Positions 1-5,047 of a stretch of 5,047 bases of DNA are shown here, in pieces. The stretch lies in NCBI GenBank assembly GCA_018971925.1, contig JAGWZT010000183.1:1-5047 (forward strand). The letters run 5' to 3'. The notes beneath the pieces were generated by a model, which saw only the letters and a program-made list of their open reading frames with translations, did no database searches and was not told the DNA's origin. Every line of letters begins with the position of its first letter. Positions within the stretch are counted from its first letter, which is position 1. The translations under genes and the position numbers were made by a program. This DNA is from Lysobacteraceae bacterium (GTDB taxonomy: Bacteria; Pseudomonadota; Gammaproteobacteria; Xanthomonadales; Rhodanobacteraceae).

Positions 1-205
1 CCGTGACCGAACCGTCCCTGTGCACGGTGACTTCGATCTGTCTGGCGTGGCCGGCCAACGCCTCATCGACCGAGTTGTCCACAACCTCCTGGATGAGGTG
101 ATTGGGCCGCGTGGTGTCGGTGTACATGCCGGGCCGGCGACGCACCGGTTCGAGGCCCGACAGCACTTCGATGTCGGCGGCGTTGTAGCGGGTGGAAGCG
201 GCCAT
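1..205 (-). CDS. parE: DNA topoisomerase IV subunit B, N-terminal part (cut by window edge)
   Basis: ParE is the ATPase subunit of topoisomerase IV, the type IIA enzyme that unlinks daughter chromosomes together with ParC. The first 68 codons are visible, read leftward from an ATG at 205-203. The translation starts MAASTRYNAADIEVLSGLEP and continues with VRRRPGMYTDTTRPNHL and QEVVDNSVDEALAGHA. This is the start of the GHKL ATPase domain: Tyr7 of the N-terminal arm, the RPGMYTDT segment, and the N-box with catalytic Glu40 and Mg-binding Asn44 (E42 and N46 in GyrB). The TDTTRPNHL wording matches ParE; GyrB has a different segment there. The start is set by alignment with E. coli ParE. No strong Shine-Dalgarno is visible, and another ATG 16 nt upstream is out of frame. 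The gene is transcribed away from everything else here, and the rest lies beyond position 1. Confidence 0.95.
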   Translation of the reverse strand, partial: MAASTRYNAADIEVLSGLEPVRRRPGMYTDTTRPNHLIQEVVDNSVDEALAGHARQIEVTVHRDGSVT

Positions 206-356
206 GCGTTGCGGGTTCCATCGAGGTGAAGGGTGCAGCCGATCAGGATGGCGAACCGGGGCGCGCCGGTCAATCCTCCCTTGCGCCGAATTGCAAGATG
301 GCGGGTGGGAATTGCCCGTTTGCGTTCAGCGTCCAGTGTGCCGGTTGGGCGGAATA

Positions 357-387
357 TGCGCAGCGCCGGGCCATCGTGGCCCGCGCA
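357..387 (+). promoter_or_regulatory. Stem-loop just upstream of the His-rich protein gene
   Basis: GGGCCA (368-373) pairs perfectly with TGGCCC (377-382) across a TCG loop. TGCGC (357-361) can then pair with GCGCA (383-387), leaving 362-367 as a bulge. The structure ends 5 nt before the Shine-Dalgarno AGGAGA (393-398). It could affect ribosome access or simply reflect GC-rich sequence. The transcription start is unknown, so it may be only partly transcribed. The rest of the 206-406 gap, which should hold promoters for both divergent genes, shows no promoter I would defend. Confidence 0.35.
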
Positions 388-406
388 CTTCCAGGAGACC
401 ATTGCA

Positions 407-655
407 ATGCGTAAGCTGATTCTCGCCGCCATCGTTGCGGCCGCGTTCTCGATCCCGGCGTTTGCCGCCCAGACCACCCCGGCCACGTCGGCTCCGGCTG
501 CTGCCGAAGCGGCTGCCCCTGCGGCTTCCGCGCCGGCCATGACTGAAGCGCCGAAGGCCAAGTCGGAGCATCATCACGCCAAGAAGCATTCGAAGAGGCA
601 TCATCACCACGCGAAGAAGGCAGAGTCCCCGGCGCCTGCTTCCAGCGCCAAGTAA
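407..655 (+). CDS. Small secreted His/Lys-rich protein, acid-shock (Asr)-like
   Basis: This is an 82-residue preprotein. Residues 1-20 (MRKLILAAIVAAAFSIPAFA) form a clear Sec signal peptide with a basic start, hydrophobic core and AFA cleavage site, giving a mature periplasmic protein of about 62 residues. Residues 21-50 are low-complexity Ala/Pro/Thr/Ser. Residues 50-71 are basic and hold all eight histidines in two copies of one module, HHHAKK (55-60) and HHHHAKK (65-71). There is no cysteine and no recognisable fold. Length, signal peptide and Ala/Pro/Lys/His composition resemble enterobacterial acid-shock protein Asr, but that is likeness of composition, not proven homology. Proton buffering, metal binding (Ni, Zn, Cu) or a disordered chaperone-like role are all possible. 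The ATG at 407 is chosen because it begins the signal peptide and follows AGGAGA (393-398) at 8 nt; the frame is open further upstream, but that extension would bury the signal peptide. It is monocistronic, with its own terminator at 689-716. Confidence 0.85.
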   Translation: MRKLILAAIVAAAFSIPAFAAQTTPATSAPAAAEAAAPAASAPAMTEAPKAKSEHHHAKKHSKRHHHHAKKAESPAPASSAK

Positions 656-688
656 TCCAACGCCCGCAGGGCTTTGGTTGCTGACTTG

Positions 689-716
689 AACGCCCCGGCT
701 CGTCCGGGGCGTTTTT
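689..716 (+). terminator. Rho-independent terminator after the His-rich protein gene
   Basis: CGCCCCGG (691-698) pairs perfectly with CCGGGGCG (704-711) around the loop CTCGT, and AA at 689-690 pairs with the first two of five T residues (712-716). A GC-rich 8-bp stem followed directly by a T-tract is a textbook intrinsic terminator. It lies 33 nt after the stop codon and separates this gene from rpsO. Confidence 0.9.
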
Positions 717-761
717 GTTGGGCATTCCCGAGGATCGGTGACCCCCGCGCCCGGACGACCC

Positions 762-791
762 TTGTTGCCAACCGATTGTTGCGGCTAGAAT
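762..791 (+). promoter_or_regulatory. Probable sigma70-type promoter of rpsO-pnp
   Basis: A -35-like TTGTTG (762-767) is followed after 18 bp by a -10-like TAGAAT (786-791). The -10 box differs from TATAAT at one position and the -35 box is partial. Transcription would start near 798-801, giving an rpsO leader of about 130 nt. The stretch just after the -10 (ATCCGG) is fairly GC-rich, as is common for ribosomal-protein promoters. The upstream terminator at 689-716 makes an independent promoter here necessary. Confidence 0.6.
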
Positions 792-804
792 ATCCGGCTC
801 ACCG

Positions 805-893
805 ACCCGCCCGACGCGGGTTCCATCCATCCCGGCGGCGGCTTGTGCAACGGCATCACGGTGCCGTTGCACAAGCCACGTGCCGGAACCCGC
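805..893 (+). promoter_or_regulatory. Structured rpsO leader with nested and competing hairpins; candidate S15 autoregulatory element
   Basis: Three perfect pairings are visible. An inner stem of 16 bp joins 840-855 (GGCTTGTGCAACGGCA) to 862-877 (TGCCGTTGCACAAGCC) over the loop TCACGG. An outer stem of 9 bp joins 816-824 (GCGGGTTCC) to 885-893 (GGAACCCGC), with GGC 834-836 able to pair with GCC 882-884 between them. A rival hairpin joins ACCCGC (805-810) to GCGGGT (816-821) over CCGAC, so 816-821 can pair upstream or downstream but not both. The array ends 23 nt before the Shine-Dalgarno GAGAAGG (917-923). No T-tract follows, so it is not a terminator. S15 represses its own translation through leader RNA in several bacterial groups, using unrelated structures. 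Assigning that role here is an inference from position and structure. Confidence 0.6.
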
Positions 894-928
894 TCTATTC
901 AACGAGTTCATTCATCGAGAAGGCTCCC

Positions 929-1198
929 ATGCCGCTTTCCACCGAACAAACCAGCAAGATCATCGAGGATTACCGCCGCGCGCCGACCGACACCGGTTCG
1001 CCGGAGGTGCAGGTCGCGCTGTTGTCCGCGCGCATCCAGCAATTGTCCGGCCACTTCGAGTCGCACAAGAAAGACCACCATTCGCGTCGCGGCCTGCTGA
1101 AGATGGTCAACCATCGCCGCCGCCTGCTCGGCTATCTCAAGAGCAAGGATGCCGAGCGCTACCAGACGCTGATCGGCCGCCTCGGCCTGCGTCGCTGA
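929..1198 (+). CDS. rpsO: 30S ribosomal protein S15
   Basis: S15 is a primary-binding small-subunit protein. It binds the 16S rRNA three-way junction of helices 20-22, nucleates platform assembly (S6, S18, S11, S21) and contributes to a bridge with the 50S subunit. The product is 89 residues, the normal length. It shows DTGSPEVQVALL (21-32), GHFESHKKDHHSRRGLLKMV (41-60) and the C-terminal RLGLRR. The conserved rRNA contacts Gly23, Gln28, His42, Asp49, Ser52 and Tyr69 are all present. The ATG at 929 follows GAGAAGG (917-923) at 5 nt, and the MPLST start matches the family. pnp follows 97 bp after the stop, the usual rpsO-pnp pair. S15 often represses its own translation through its leader, and an unusually structured leader lies upstream here. 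Confidence 0.98.
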   Translation: MPLSTEQTSKIIEDYRRAPTDTGSPEVQVALLSARIQQLSGHFESHKKDHHSRRGLLKMVNHRRRLLGYLKSKDAERYQTLIGRLGLRR

Positions 1199-1219
1199 GC
1201 GGCGCACGCATCCATACCT

Positions 1220-1263
1220 ACGCCGGCAGCCGTCGCATCCGAACGCTAGCCGGCTTTCGGCGT
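1220..1263 (+). promoter_or_regulatory. Stem-loop in the rpsO-pnp spacer; candidate processing or attenuation site
   Basis: ACGCCG (1220-1225) pairs with CGGCGT (1258-1263). After a 2x2 internal loop, AGCCG (1228-1232) pairs with CGGCT (1251-1255), leaving an 18-nt apical loop. GCCGGC at 1222-1227 and 1249-1254 offers an alternative pairing. Only TTT follows within GTTTCATCG, so termination would be weak. In E. coli the equivalent spacer holds a leaky terminator and an RNase III-cut hairpin through which PNPase controls its own mRNA. A matching role here is inferred from position. The spacer also holds the pnp Shine-Dalgarno AAGGA (1283-1287); I see no convincing separate pnp promoter. Confidence 0.45.
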
Positions 1264-1295
1264 TTCATCGAACGCACATTTCAAGGACAATTCCC

Positions 1296-3401
1296 GTGGC
1301 AAAAGTAACCAAGACGTTCCAGTACGGCGAGCACGCCGTCACCATCGAAACCGGCGAGATCGCCCGCCAGGCCTCCGGCTCCGTGATGGTCAGCATGGGC
1401 GGCACCGTGGTGCTGGTCGCGGCGGTCGCCGCGCAGAAGGCACGCGAAGGGCAGGATTTCTTCCCGCTCACCGTCGATTACCAGGAAAAGTTCTACTCCG
1501 CCGGCCGCATCCCCGGCGGATTCTTCAAGCGTGAAGGCCGCCCGACCGAAAAGGAAACGCTCACCTCGCGCCTGATCGATCGCCCGATCCGCCCGCTGTT
1601 CCCGGAAGCGTTCAAGAACGAGGTTCAGATCGTCGCCACCGTGGTGTCGCTGAACCCGGAAGTGGACGGCGACATCCTGGCGCTGCTGGGAGCTTCGGCC
1701 GCGTTGACACTGGCCGGCATTCCGTTCAAGGGCCCGATCGGCGCCGCGCGGGTCGGTTGCGTCGACGGCAAATACGTGCTGAACCCGTCCCGCACGCAGT
1801 TGAACGATTCCACGCTCGACCTCGTGGTCGCCGGCACCGGCAACGCGGTGCTGATGGTGGAATCCGAAGCCAAGCTGCTGTCCGAAGACGTGATGCTGGG
1901 CGCGGTGACGTTCGGCCACAAGGAAATGCAGGCCGCGATCCGCGCGATCGCCGAGCTCGCGACCGAAGTCGGCAAGCCCTCGTGGAACTGGCAGGCGCCC
2001 GAGCGCGACGCGCAGCTGGTCGCTGCAGTGCGCGGCGAAGTCGGCGACAAGCTCGCCGCGGCATTCCAGATCAAGGACAAGCTGCAGCGCCGTGACGCGG
2101 TCGCCGCGCTGAAATCAGATGTCAAGGAAGCGCTGAAGGCGCAGGCCGAAGAAAAGGGTTGGCCGGCTGCCGACATCGCGGGTGAATTCGAGGATCTCGA
2201 ATATCGCACCGTGCGCGACAGCGTGCTGAAGACCAAGCAGCGCATCGACGGCCGCGGTCTCGAAGACATCCGCCCGATCAACGTGCGCGTCGGTGTGTTG
2301 CCGCGCACCCACGGTTCGGCGTTGTTCACCCGCGGTGAAACGCAGGCGCTGGTTACAGTGACGCTCGGCACCGGCCGTGATTCGCAGATCATCGACGCGC
2401 CGGAAGGCGAGTCGAAGGATACCTTCCTGTTCCATTACAACTTCCCGCCGTATTCGGTGGGTGAGTGCGGCCGCATGGGTGGCCCGAAACGCCGCGAGAT
2501 CGGCCACGGCCGTCTTGCCAAGCGCGGCGTGCAGGCGGTCAAGCCGTCGATGGAAGCGTTCCCCTACGTGATCCGCGTGGTTTCGGAAATCACCGAGTCC
2601 AACGGTTCCTCGTCGATGGCCTCGGTGTGCGGTTCCTCGCTGGCGATGATGGACGCGGGCGTACCGCTGTCTGCGCCGGTCGCGGGCATCGCGATGGGCC
2701 TGGTCAAGGAAGGCGACGACTTCGTCGTGCTGTCCGACATCCTGGGCGACGAGGACCACCTCGGCGACATGGATTTCAAGGTGGCCGGTACCGCCGGGGG
2801 CGTGTCCGCGCTGCAGATGGACATCAAGATCGACGGCATCACCGAGGAAATCATGCGCACCGCGCTGGCGCAGGCACACCGCGGCCGCATGCACATCCTC
2901 GGCGAGATGGCCAAGGCGATCTCCGTGCCACGTGGCGAGATGAGCGAGTACGCGCCGCGCCTGCTCACCATCAAGATCCACCCGGACAAGATCCGCGAAG
3001 TGATCGGCAAGGGCGGCGCCACTATCCGCTCGATCACCGAGGAAACCGGTACCACCATCGACATCAACGACGACGGTACCGTGGTGATCGCCTCGGTCAA
3101 CCGCGAAGCGGCCGATGCCGCGAAGCACCGCATCGAGCAGATCGTGGCCGACGTCGAGCCGGGCCGCATCTACGAGGGCAAGGTGGTCAAGTTGATGGAT
3201 TTCGGCGCGTTCGTCACCATCCTGCCCGGCAAGGACGGACTGGTGCACGTCTCGCAGATTTCCAACGAGCGCGTCGAGAAGGTTTCCGACAAGCTCAAGG
3301 AGGGCGACGTGGTCAAGGTCAAGGTGCTGGAAGTCGACAAGCAGGGCCGCATCCGCCTGTCGATGAAGGCGGTCACGGAAGACGAAAAAGCCACCGCCTG
3401 A
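1296..3401 (+). CDS. pnp: Polynucleotide phosphorylase (polyribonucleotide nucleotidyltransferase)
   Basis: PNPase degrades RNA 3'-to-5' by phosphorolysis, releasing nucleoside diphosphates, and can add heteropolymeric tails in reverse. It works as a cytoplasmic trimer, often in the RNase E degradosome. The product is 701 residues (E. coli about 711). Domains in order: first RNase PH-like domain (about 1-145, with GGFFKRE at 74-80 in the RNA-binding loop), all-helical linker (about 230-305), catalytic second RNase PH-like domain (about 310-545), KH domain (about 553-615, GKGG at 571-574) and S1 domain (about 622-691). Active-site residues are intact: phosphate-binding Arg399/Arg400 and Ser439/Ser440, metal-binding Asp487 and Asp493, and Lys495, each one higher than in E. 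coli numbering. The start is GTG at 1296, 8 nt after AAGGA; MAKVTKTFQYG fits the family and no ATG lies nearby. It is probably co-transcribed with rpsO and ends before the terminator at 3427-3454. Confidence 0.98.
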   Translation: MAKVTKTFQYGEHAVTIETGEIARQASGSVMVSMGGTVVLVAAVAAQKAREGQDFFPLTVDYQEKFYSAGRIPGGFFKREGRPTEKETLTSRLIDRPIRPLFPEAFKNEVQIVATVVSLNPEVDGDILALLGASAALTLAGIPFKGPIGAARVGCVDGKYVLNPSRTQLNDSTLDLVVAGTGNAVLMVESEAKLLSEDVMLGAVTFGHKEMQAAIRAIAELATEVGKPSWNWQAPERDAQLVAAVRGEVGDKLAAAFQIKDKLQRRDAVAALKSDVKEALKAQAEEKGWPAADIAGEFEDLEYRTVRDSVLKTKQRIDGRGLEDIRPINVRVGVLPRTHGSALFTRGETQALVTVTLGTGRDSQIIDAPEGESKDTFLFHYNFPPYSVGECGRMGGPKRREIGHGRLAKRGVQAVKPSMEAFPYVIRVVSEITESNGSSSMASVCGSSLAMMDAGVPLSAPVAGIAMGLVKEGDDFVVLSDILGDEDHLGDMDFKVAGTAGGVSALQMDIKIDGITEEIMRTALAQAHRGRMHILGEMAKAISVPRGEMSEYAPRLLTIKIHPDKIREVIGKGGATIRSITEETGTTIDINDDGTVVIASVNREAADAAKHRIEQIVADVEPGRIYEGKVVKLMDFGAFVTILPGKDGLVHVSQISNERVEKVSDKLKEGDVVKVKVLEVDKQGRIRLSMKAVTEDEKATA

Positions 3402-3426
3402 TTGGTCGGTACAAATGCGCGCAACA

Positions 3427-3454
3427 AAAAAACGGGCCGTGAGGCCCGTTTTTT
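3427..3454. terminator. Strong intrinsic terminator after pnp, possibly bidirectional
   Basis: AAAAAACGGGCC (3427-3438) pairs perfectly with GGCCCGTTTTTT (3443-3454) over a GTGA loop, which forms a stable GNRA tetraloop in plus-strand RNA. The stem is 12 bp, with six A on one side and six T on the other, so it should end transcription from either strand. On the plus strand it closes the rpsO-pnp operon 25 nt after the pnp stop. No minus-strand gene needs it within the window. Confidence 0.95.
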
Positions 3455-3605
3455 ATGCCATCCATGGCAAAGAACCCCTTGGCTGCAAGGCCGGTTTCCG
3501 AGGGCGCCTGTAATCTTGATTGTCGTGTCGGTTTTGCGTTGAGGCACACGATTCACGCAACCGAATCCAGCCTCTGACGCCTCTTCCGCTTTTTCGGGAA
3601 ACGGT

Positions 3606-3611
3606 TAGACT
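3606..3611 (+). promoter_or_regulatory. Possible -10 box for the FAD oxidoreductase gene
   Basis: TAGACT (3606-3611) resembles the TAGAAT -10 proposed for rpsO and lies about 60 nt before the GTG start. No good -35 sits 16-18 bp upstream; the best is a weak TTC-containing stretch near 3583-3589. A promoter is expected here because the pnp terminator precedes this gene. The implied leader of about 50 nt contains two short hairpins (3611-3616 with 3621-3626, and 3637-3641 with 3651-3655). Apart from these and the pnp terminator I see nothing else in the 3402-3669 gap. Confidence 0.35.
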
Positions 3612-3669
3612 CGCCCCGACGGGCGACGCCGGAAGGGTCCGACGCCCCCGCGGACGGCAGGAGCGTGGC

Positions 3670-5047
3670 GTGCAACCGACCGACATCCGCAATCCGCAGT
3701 ATTTCCACAAGGTGGTGGACTGCCAGTGGGCATGCCCCGCGCACACCCGGGTGCCCGAATACATACGATTGATCGCGGCGGGTCGTTACGACGATGCCTA
3801 CCTGCTCAACTGGGATTCCAATGTTTTCCCGGGCATCCTCGGACGCACCTGCGACCGCCCCTGCGAACCGGCGTGCCGGCGCGGTCGCGTCGAGGAAAGC
3901 AATGGCGAGAAGCCCGAACCCGTCGCGATCTGCCGCCTGAAACGCGTCGCCGCCGACAACCGCAGCGAGGGCATCGAAGCGCGGATGCGTTCGCGCTTGC
4001 CCGAATGCATTCCCGGCGCAGAGAGGTTCCGGATTGCATGCGTCGGCGCCGGACCGGCATCGCTCGCGCTGGCGCGTGATCTCGCGCCGCTGGGTTACCA
4101 CGTCACCATCTTCGAAGCCGACGCCAAGGGCGGCGGCTTCATGCGCACGCAGGTGCCGCGTTTTCGGTTGCCGGAACACGTGATCGACGAGGAAGTCGGG
4201 TACATCCTCGATCTCGGTGTGGAACTGGTCGGCAATCGCCGCATCGATTCGCTGCGCAAGCTGCTCGACGAAAACTTCGATGCGGTCTTCATCGGTTGCG
4301 GCGCGCCGCGCGGTCGCAACCTGCACGTGCCGGGTCGCGAAGAAGCCGCACGGAAAATACATGTCGGCATCGAATGGCTGGCGTCGGTGTATTTCGGGCA
4401 CGTCAAGAAAGTCGGCAAGCGCGTGATCGTCCTGGGCGGCGGCAACACCGCGATGGATTGCTGCCGAAGCGCGCGGCGGCTGGGCGGGGACGACGTGAAA
4501 GTCATCGTGCGTTCCGGCTACGAGGAAATGAAGGCCAGTCCGTGGGAGAAGGAAGACGCCGAACACGAGGGCGTCGAAATCCTCAACTGGCTGAATCCAA
4601 AGTCCTTCGTGCACGAAAACGGCAAGCTCACCGGAATGTGGTTCACGCCGATGCGCGAGGAACACGACGTCAACGGCAAGCGCAAGCTGCTGCCGACCGG
4701 CGAGCCGGATCGCCTCATCGAATGCGACGAGGTGTTGATCGCAGTCGGGCAGGAAAACGCGTTCCCGTGGATCGAACGCGACCTCGGCCTCGAATTCGAT
4801 GAGTGGGGTACGCCCAGGCTCGACAAGCTCACGATGCAATCAAGCTTGCCGAAAGTGTTCTTCGGAGGCGATGCGGCATTCGGGCCCAAGAACATCATCT
4901 GGGCGGTCGAGCACGGTCATCAGGCGGCGGCTTCGATCCACAACTTCCTGCAAGGTGAGGATGTACGCAAACGGCCACCGCCGCTGACCAACCTCGTTTC
5001 GCAGAAGATGGGCATACACGAGTGGAGTTACGACAACGACATTTCGC
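3670..5047 (+). CDS. FAD-dependent NAD(P)H oxidoreductase, glutamate-synthase small-subunit (GltD-like) family; 3' end outside window
   Basis: The first 459 codons are present and open to the window edge. Proteins of this fold move electrons between NAD(P)H, FAD and iron-sulfur clusters (GltD, dihydropyrimidine dehydrogenase, NfnB). Residues 1-100 are a helical Fe-S domain with Cys18, 22, 61, 65, 69 and 88, including GRTCDRPCEPAC. A FAD-binding Rossmann motif follows: GAGPAS (126-131), with Ser where the last Gly is usual, and Glu149 ending the second strand. The NAD(P)H site has GGGNTAMD (256-263) and VIVRSGYEEM, with Arg281-Ser282 where GltD has Arg-Arg. EVLIAVGQ (354-361) and GGDAAFGPKN (399-408) complete the flavin domain. 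GTG 3670 is chosen because AGGAG (3659-3663) precedes it at 6 nt and MQPTDIRNPQYFHKVVDC looks family-like; no in-frame ATG lies upstream. It is not a true GltD: no gltB is adjacent and the N-terminus is shorter. From memory, close relatives reach about 600 residues with a C-terminal ferredoxin domain and accompany 2-oxoacid:ferredoxin oxidoreductases. That part is inference. Confidence 0.88.
   Translation, partial: MQPTDIRNPQYFHKVVDCQWACPAHTRVPEYIRLIAAGRYDDAYLLNWDSNVFPGILGRTCDRPCEPACRRGRVEESNGEKPEPVAICRLKRVAADNRSEGIEARMRSRLPECIPGAERFRIACVGAGPASLALARDLAPLGYHVTIFEADAKGGGFMRTQVPRFRLPEHVIDEEVGYILDLGVELVGNRRIDSLRKLLDENFDAVFIGCGAPRGRNLHVPGREEAARKIHVGIEWLASVYFGHVKKVGKRVIVLGGGNTAMDCCRSARRLGGDDVKVIVRSGYEEMKASPWEKEDAEHEGVEILNWLNPKSFVHENGKLTGMWFTPMREEHDVNGKRKLLPTGEPDRLIECDEVLIAVGQENAFPWIERDLGLEFDEWGTPRLDKLTMQSSLPKVFFGGDAAFGPKNIIWAVEHGHQAAASIHNFLQGEDVRKRPPPLTNLVSQKMGIHEWSYDNDIS

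Noticed and set aside
245..273. Possible minus-strand parE promoter, TTGACC at 273-268 with CATCCT at 250-245
   Set aside because: The -35 is good but the -10 matches only three of six consensus positions, which is too weak to list as a feature.
280..297. Inverted repeat CTTGC-N8-GCAAG in the parE / small-gene intergenic region
   Set aside because: Arms of 5 bp occur often by chance, and no second copy or known operator consensus supports it.
233..406. Upstream in-frame extension of the small secreted protein
   Set aside because: It would bury a clear signal peptide and ignore the Shine-Dalgarno at 393-398. The added residues look like translated intergenic DNA.
816..893. tRNA-like or terminator reading of the rpsO leader hairpin (GGTTCC and GGAACC arms)
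   Set aside because: It lacks a cloverleaf, anticodon arm and TPsiC consensus, and no T-tract follows, so neither a tRNA nor an intrinsic terminator fits.
270..911. Minus-strand open frame of 213 codons across the small gene, terminator and rpsO leader
   Set aside because: It would read through an intrinsic terminator, a promoter and the rpsO leader hairpin, and its translation is low-complexity Arg/Trp/Pro/Ser.
2115..3248. Minus-strand open frame of 377 codons opposite pnp
   Set aside because: It is the complement of the PNPase catalytic, KH and S1 coding sequence. The composition is shadow-like and no motif is visible.
3456..3469. Palindrome TGCCATCCATGGCA after the pnp terminator
   Set aside because: The arms are 6 bp with a 2-nt centre, there is no repeat elsewhere in the window, and there is no link to a start or promoter.
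3455..3580. Short plus-strand frame starting at ATG 3455
   Set aside because: It begins right at the end of the pnp terminator T-tract, has no ribosome-binding site, and its roughly 40-residue product shows no features.
3553..4839. Minus-strand open frame of 428 codons opposite the FAD oxidoreductase
   Set aside because: It is the antisense shadow of a strongly supported gene in GC-rich DNA. Its translation is rich in Arg, Ala, His and Asp without recognisable domains.

Overview
The window is GC-rich chromosomal DNA. The proteins look gammaproteobacterial and most like the Xanthomonadaceae (Xanthomonas, Lysobacter and relatives), judging by remembered residue patterns in PNPase, S15 and the ParE N-terminus. 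Family-level placement is an inference; no search was run.

Layout from left to right: (1) positions 1-205, minus strand, the first 68 codons of parE (topoisomerase IV subunit B), cut by the window edge. (2) A divergent intergenic stretch of about 200 bp, then a small plus-strand gene (407-655) for an 82-residue secreted, Ala/Pro-rich, His/Lys-rich protein resembling acid-shock (Asr-like) proteins, closed by a strong intrinsic terminator (689-716). (3) A sigma70-type promoter (762-791) and a highly structured leader of about 130 nt ahead of rpsO (929-1198, ribosomal protein S15). (4) A 97-bp spacer with a stem-loop, then pnp (1296-3401, GTG start, polynucleotide phosphorylase), ended by a 12-bp intrinsic terminator (3427-3454) that could work in both directions. 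(5) From 3670 (GTG start) to the right edge, the first 459 codons of a FAD/NAD(P)H oxidoreductase of the glutamate-synthase small-subunit type.

rpsO and pnp form the widespread translation/RNA-decay pair. S15 normally controls its own mRNA, and PNPase normally controls its own mRNA through RNase III cleavage of a leader hairpin. Both leaders here contain hairpins suited to such control, but with sequences unlike the E. coli elements as far as I can tell. The oxidoreductase is a separate transcription unit and is probably the NAD(P)H module of a redox complex whose partners lie outside the window.

The most interesting structure is the rpsO leader. It has a perfect 16-bp hairpin nested inside a perfect 9-bp outer stem, and the left arm of that outer stem can instead pair with a nearer upstream copy of the same hexamer. 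That makes two mutually exclusive folds. I see no mobile element, CRISPR array, tRNA or rRNA, and most of the window is ordinary core genome.
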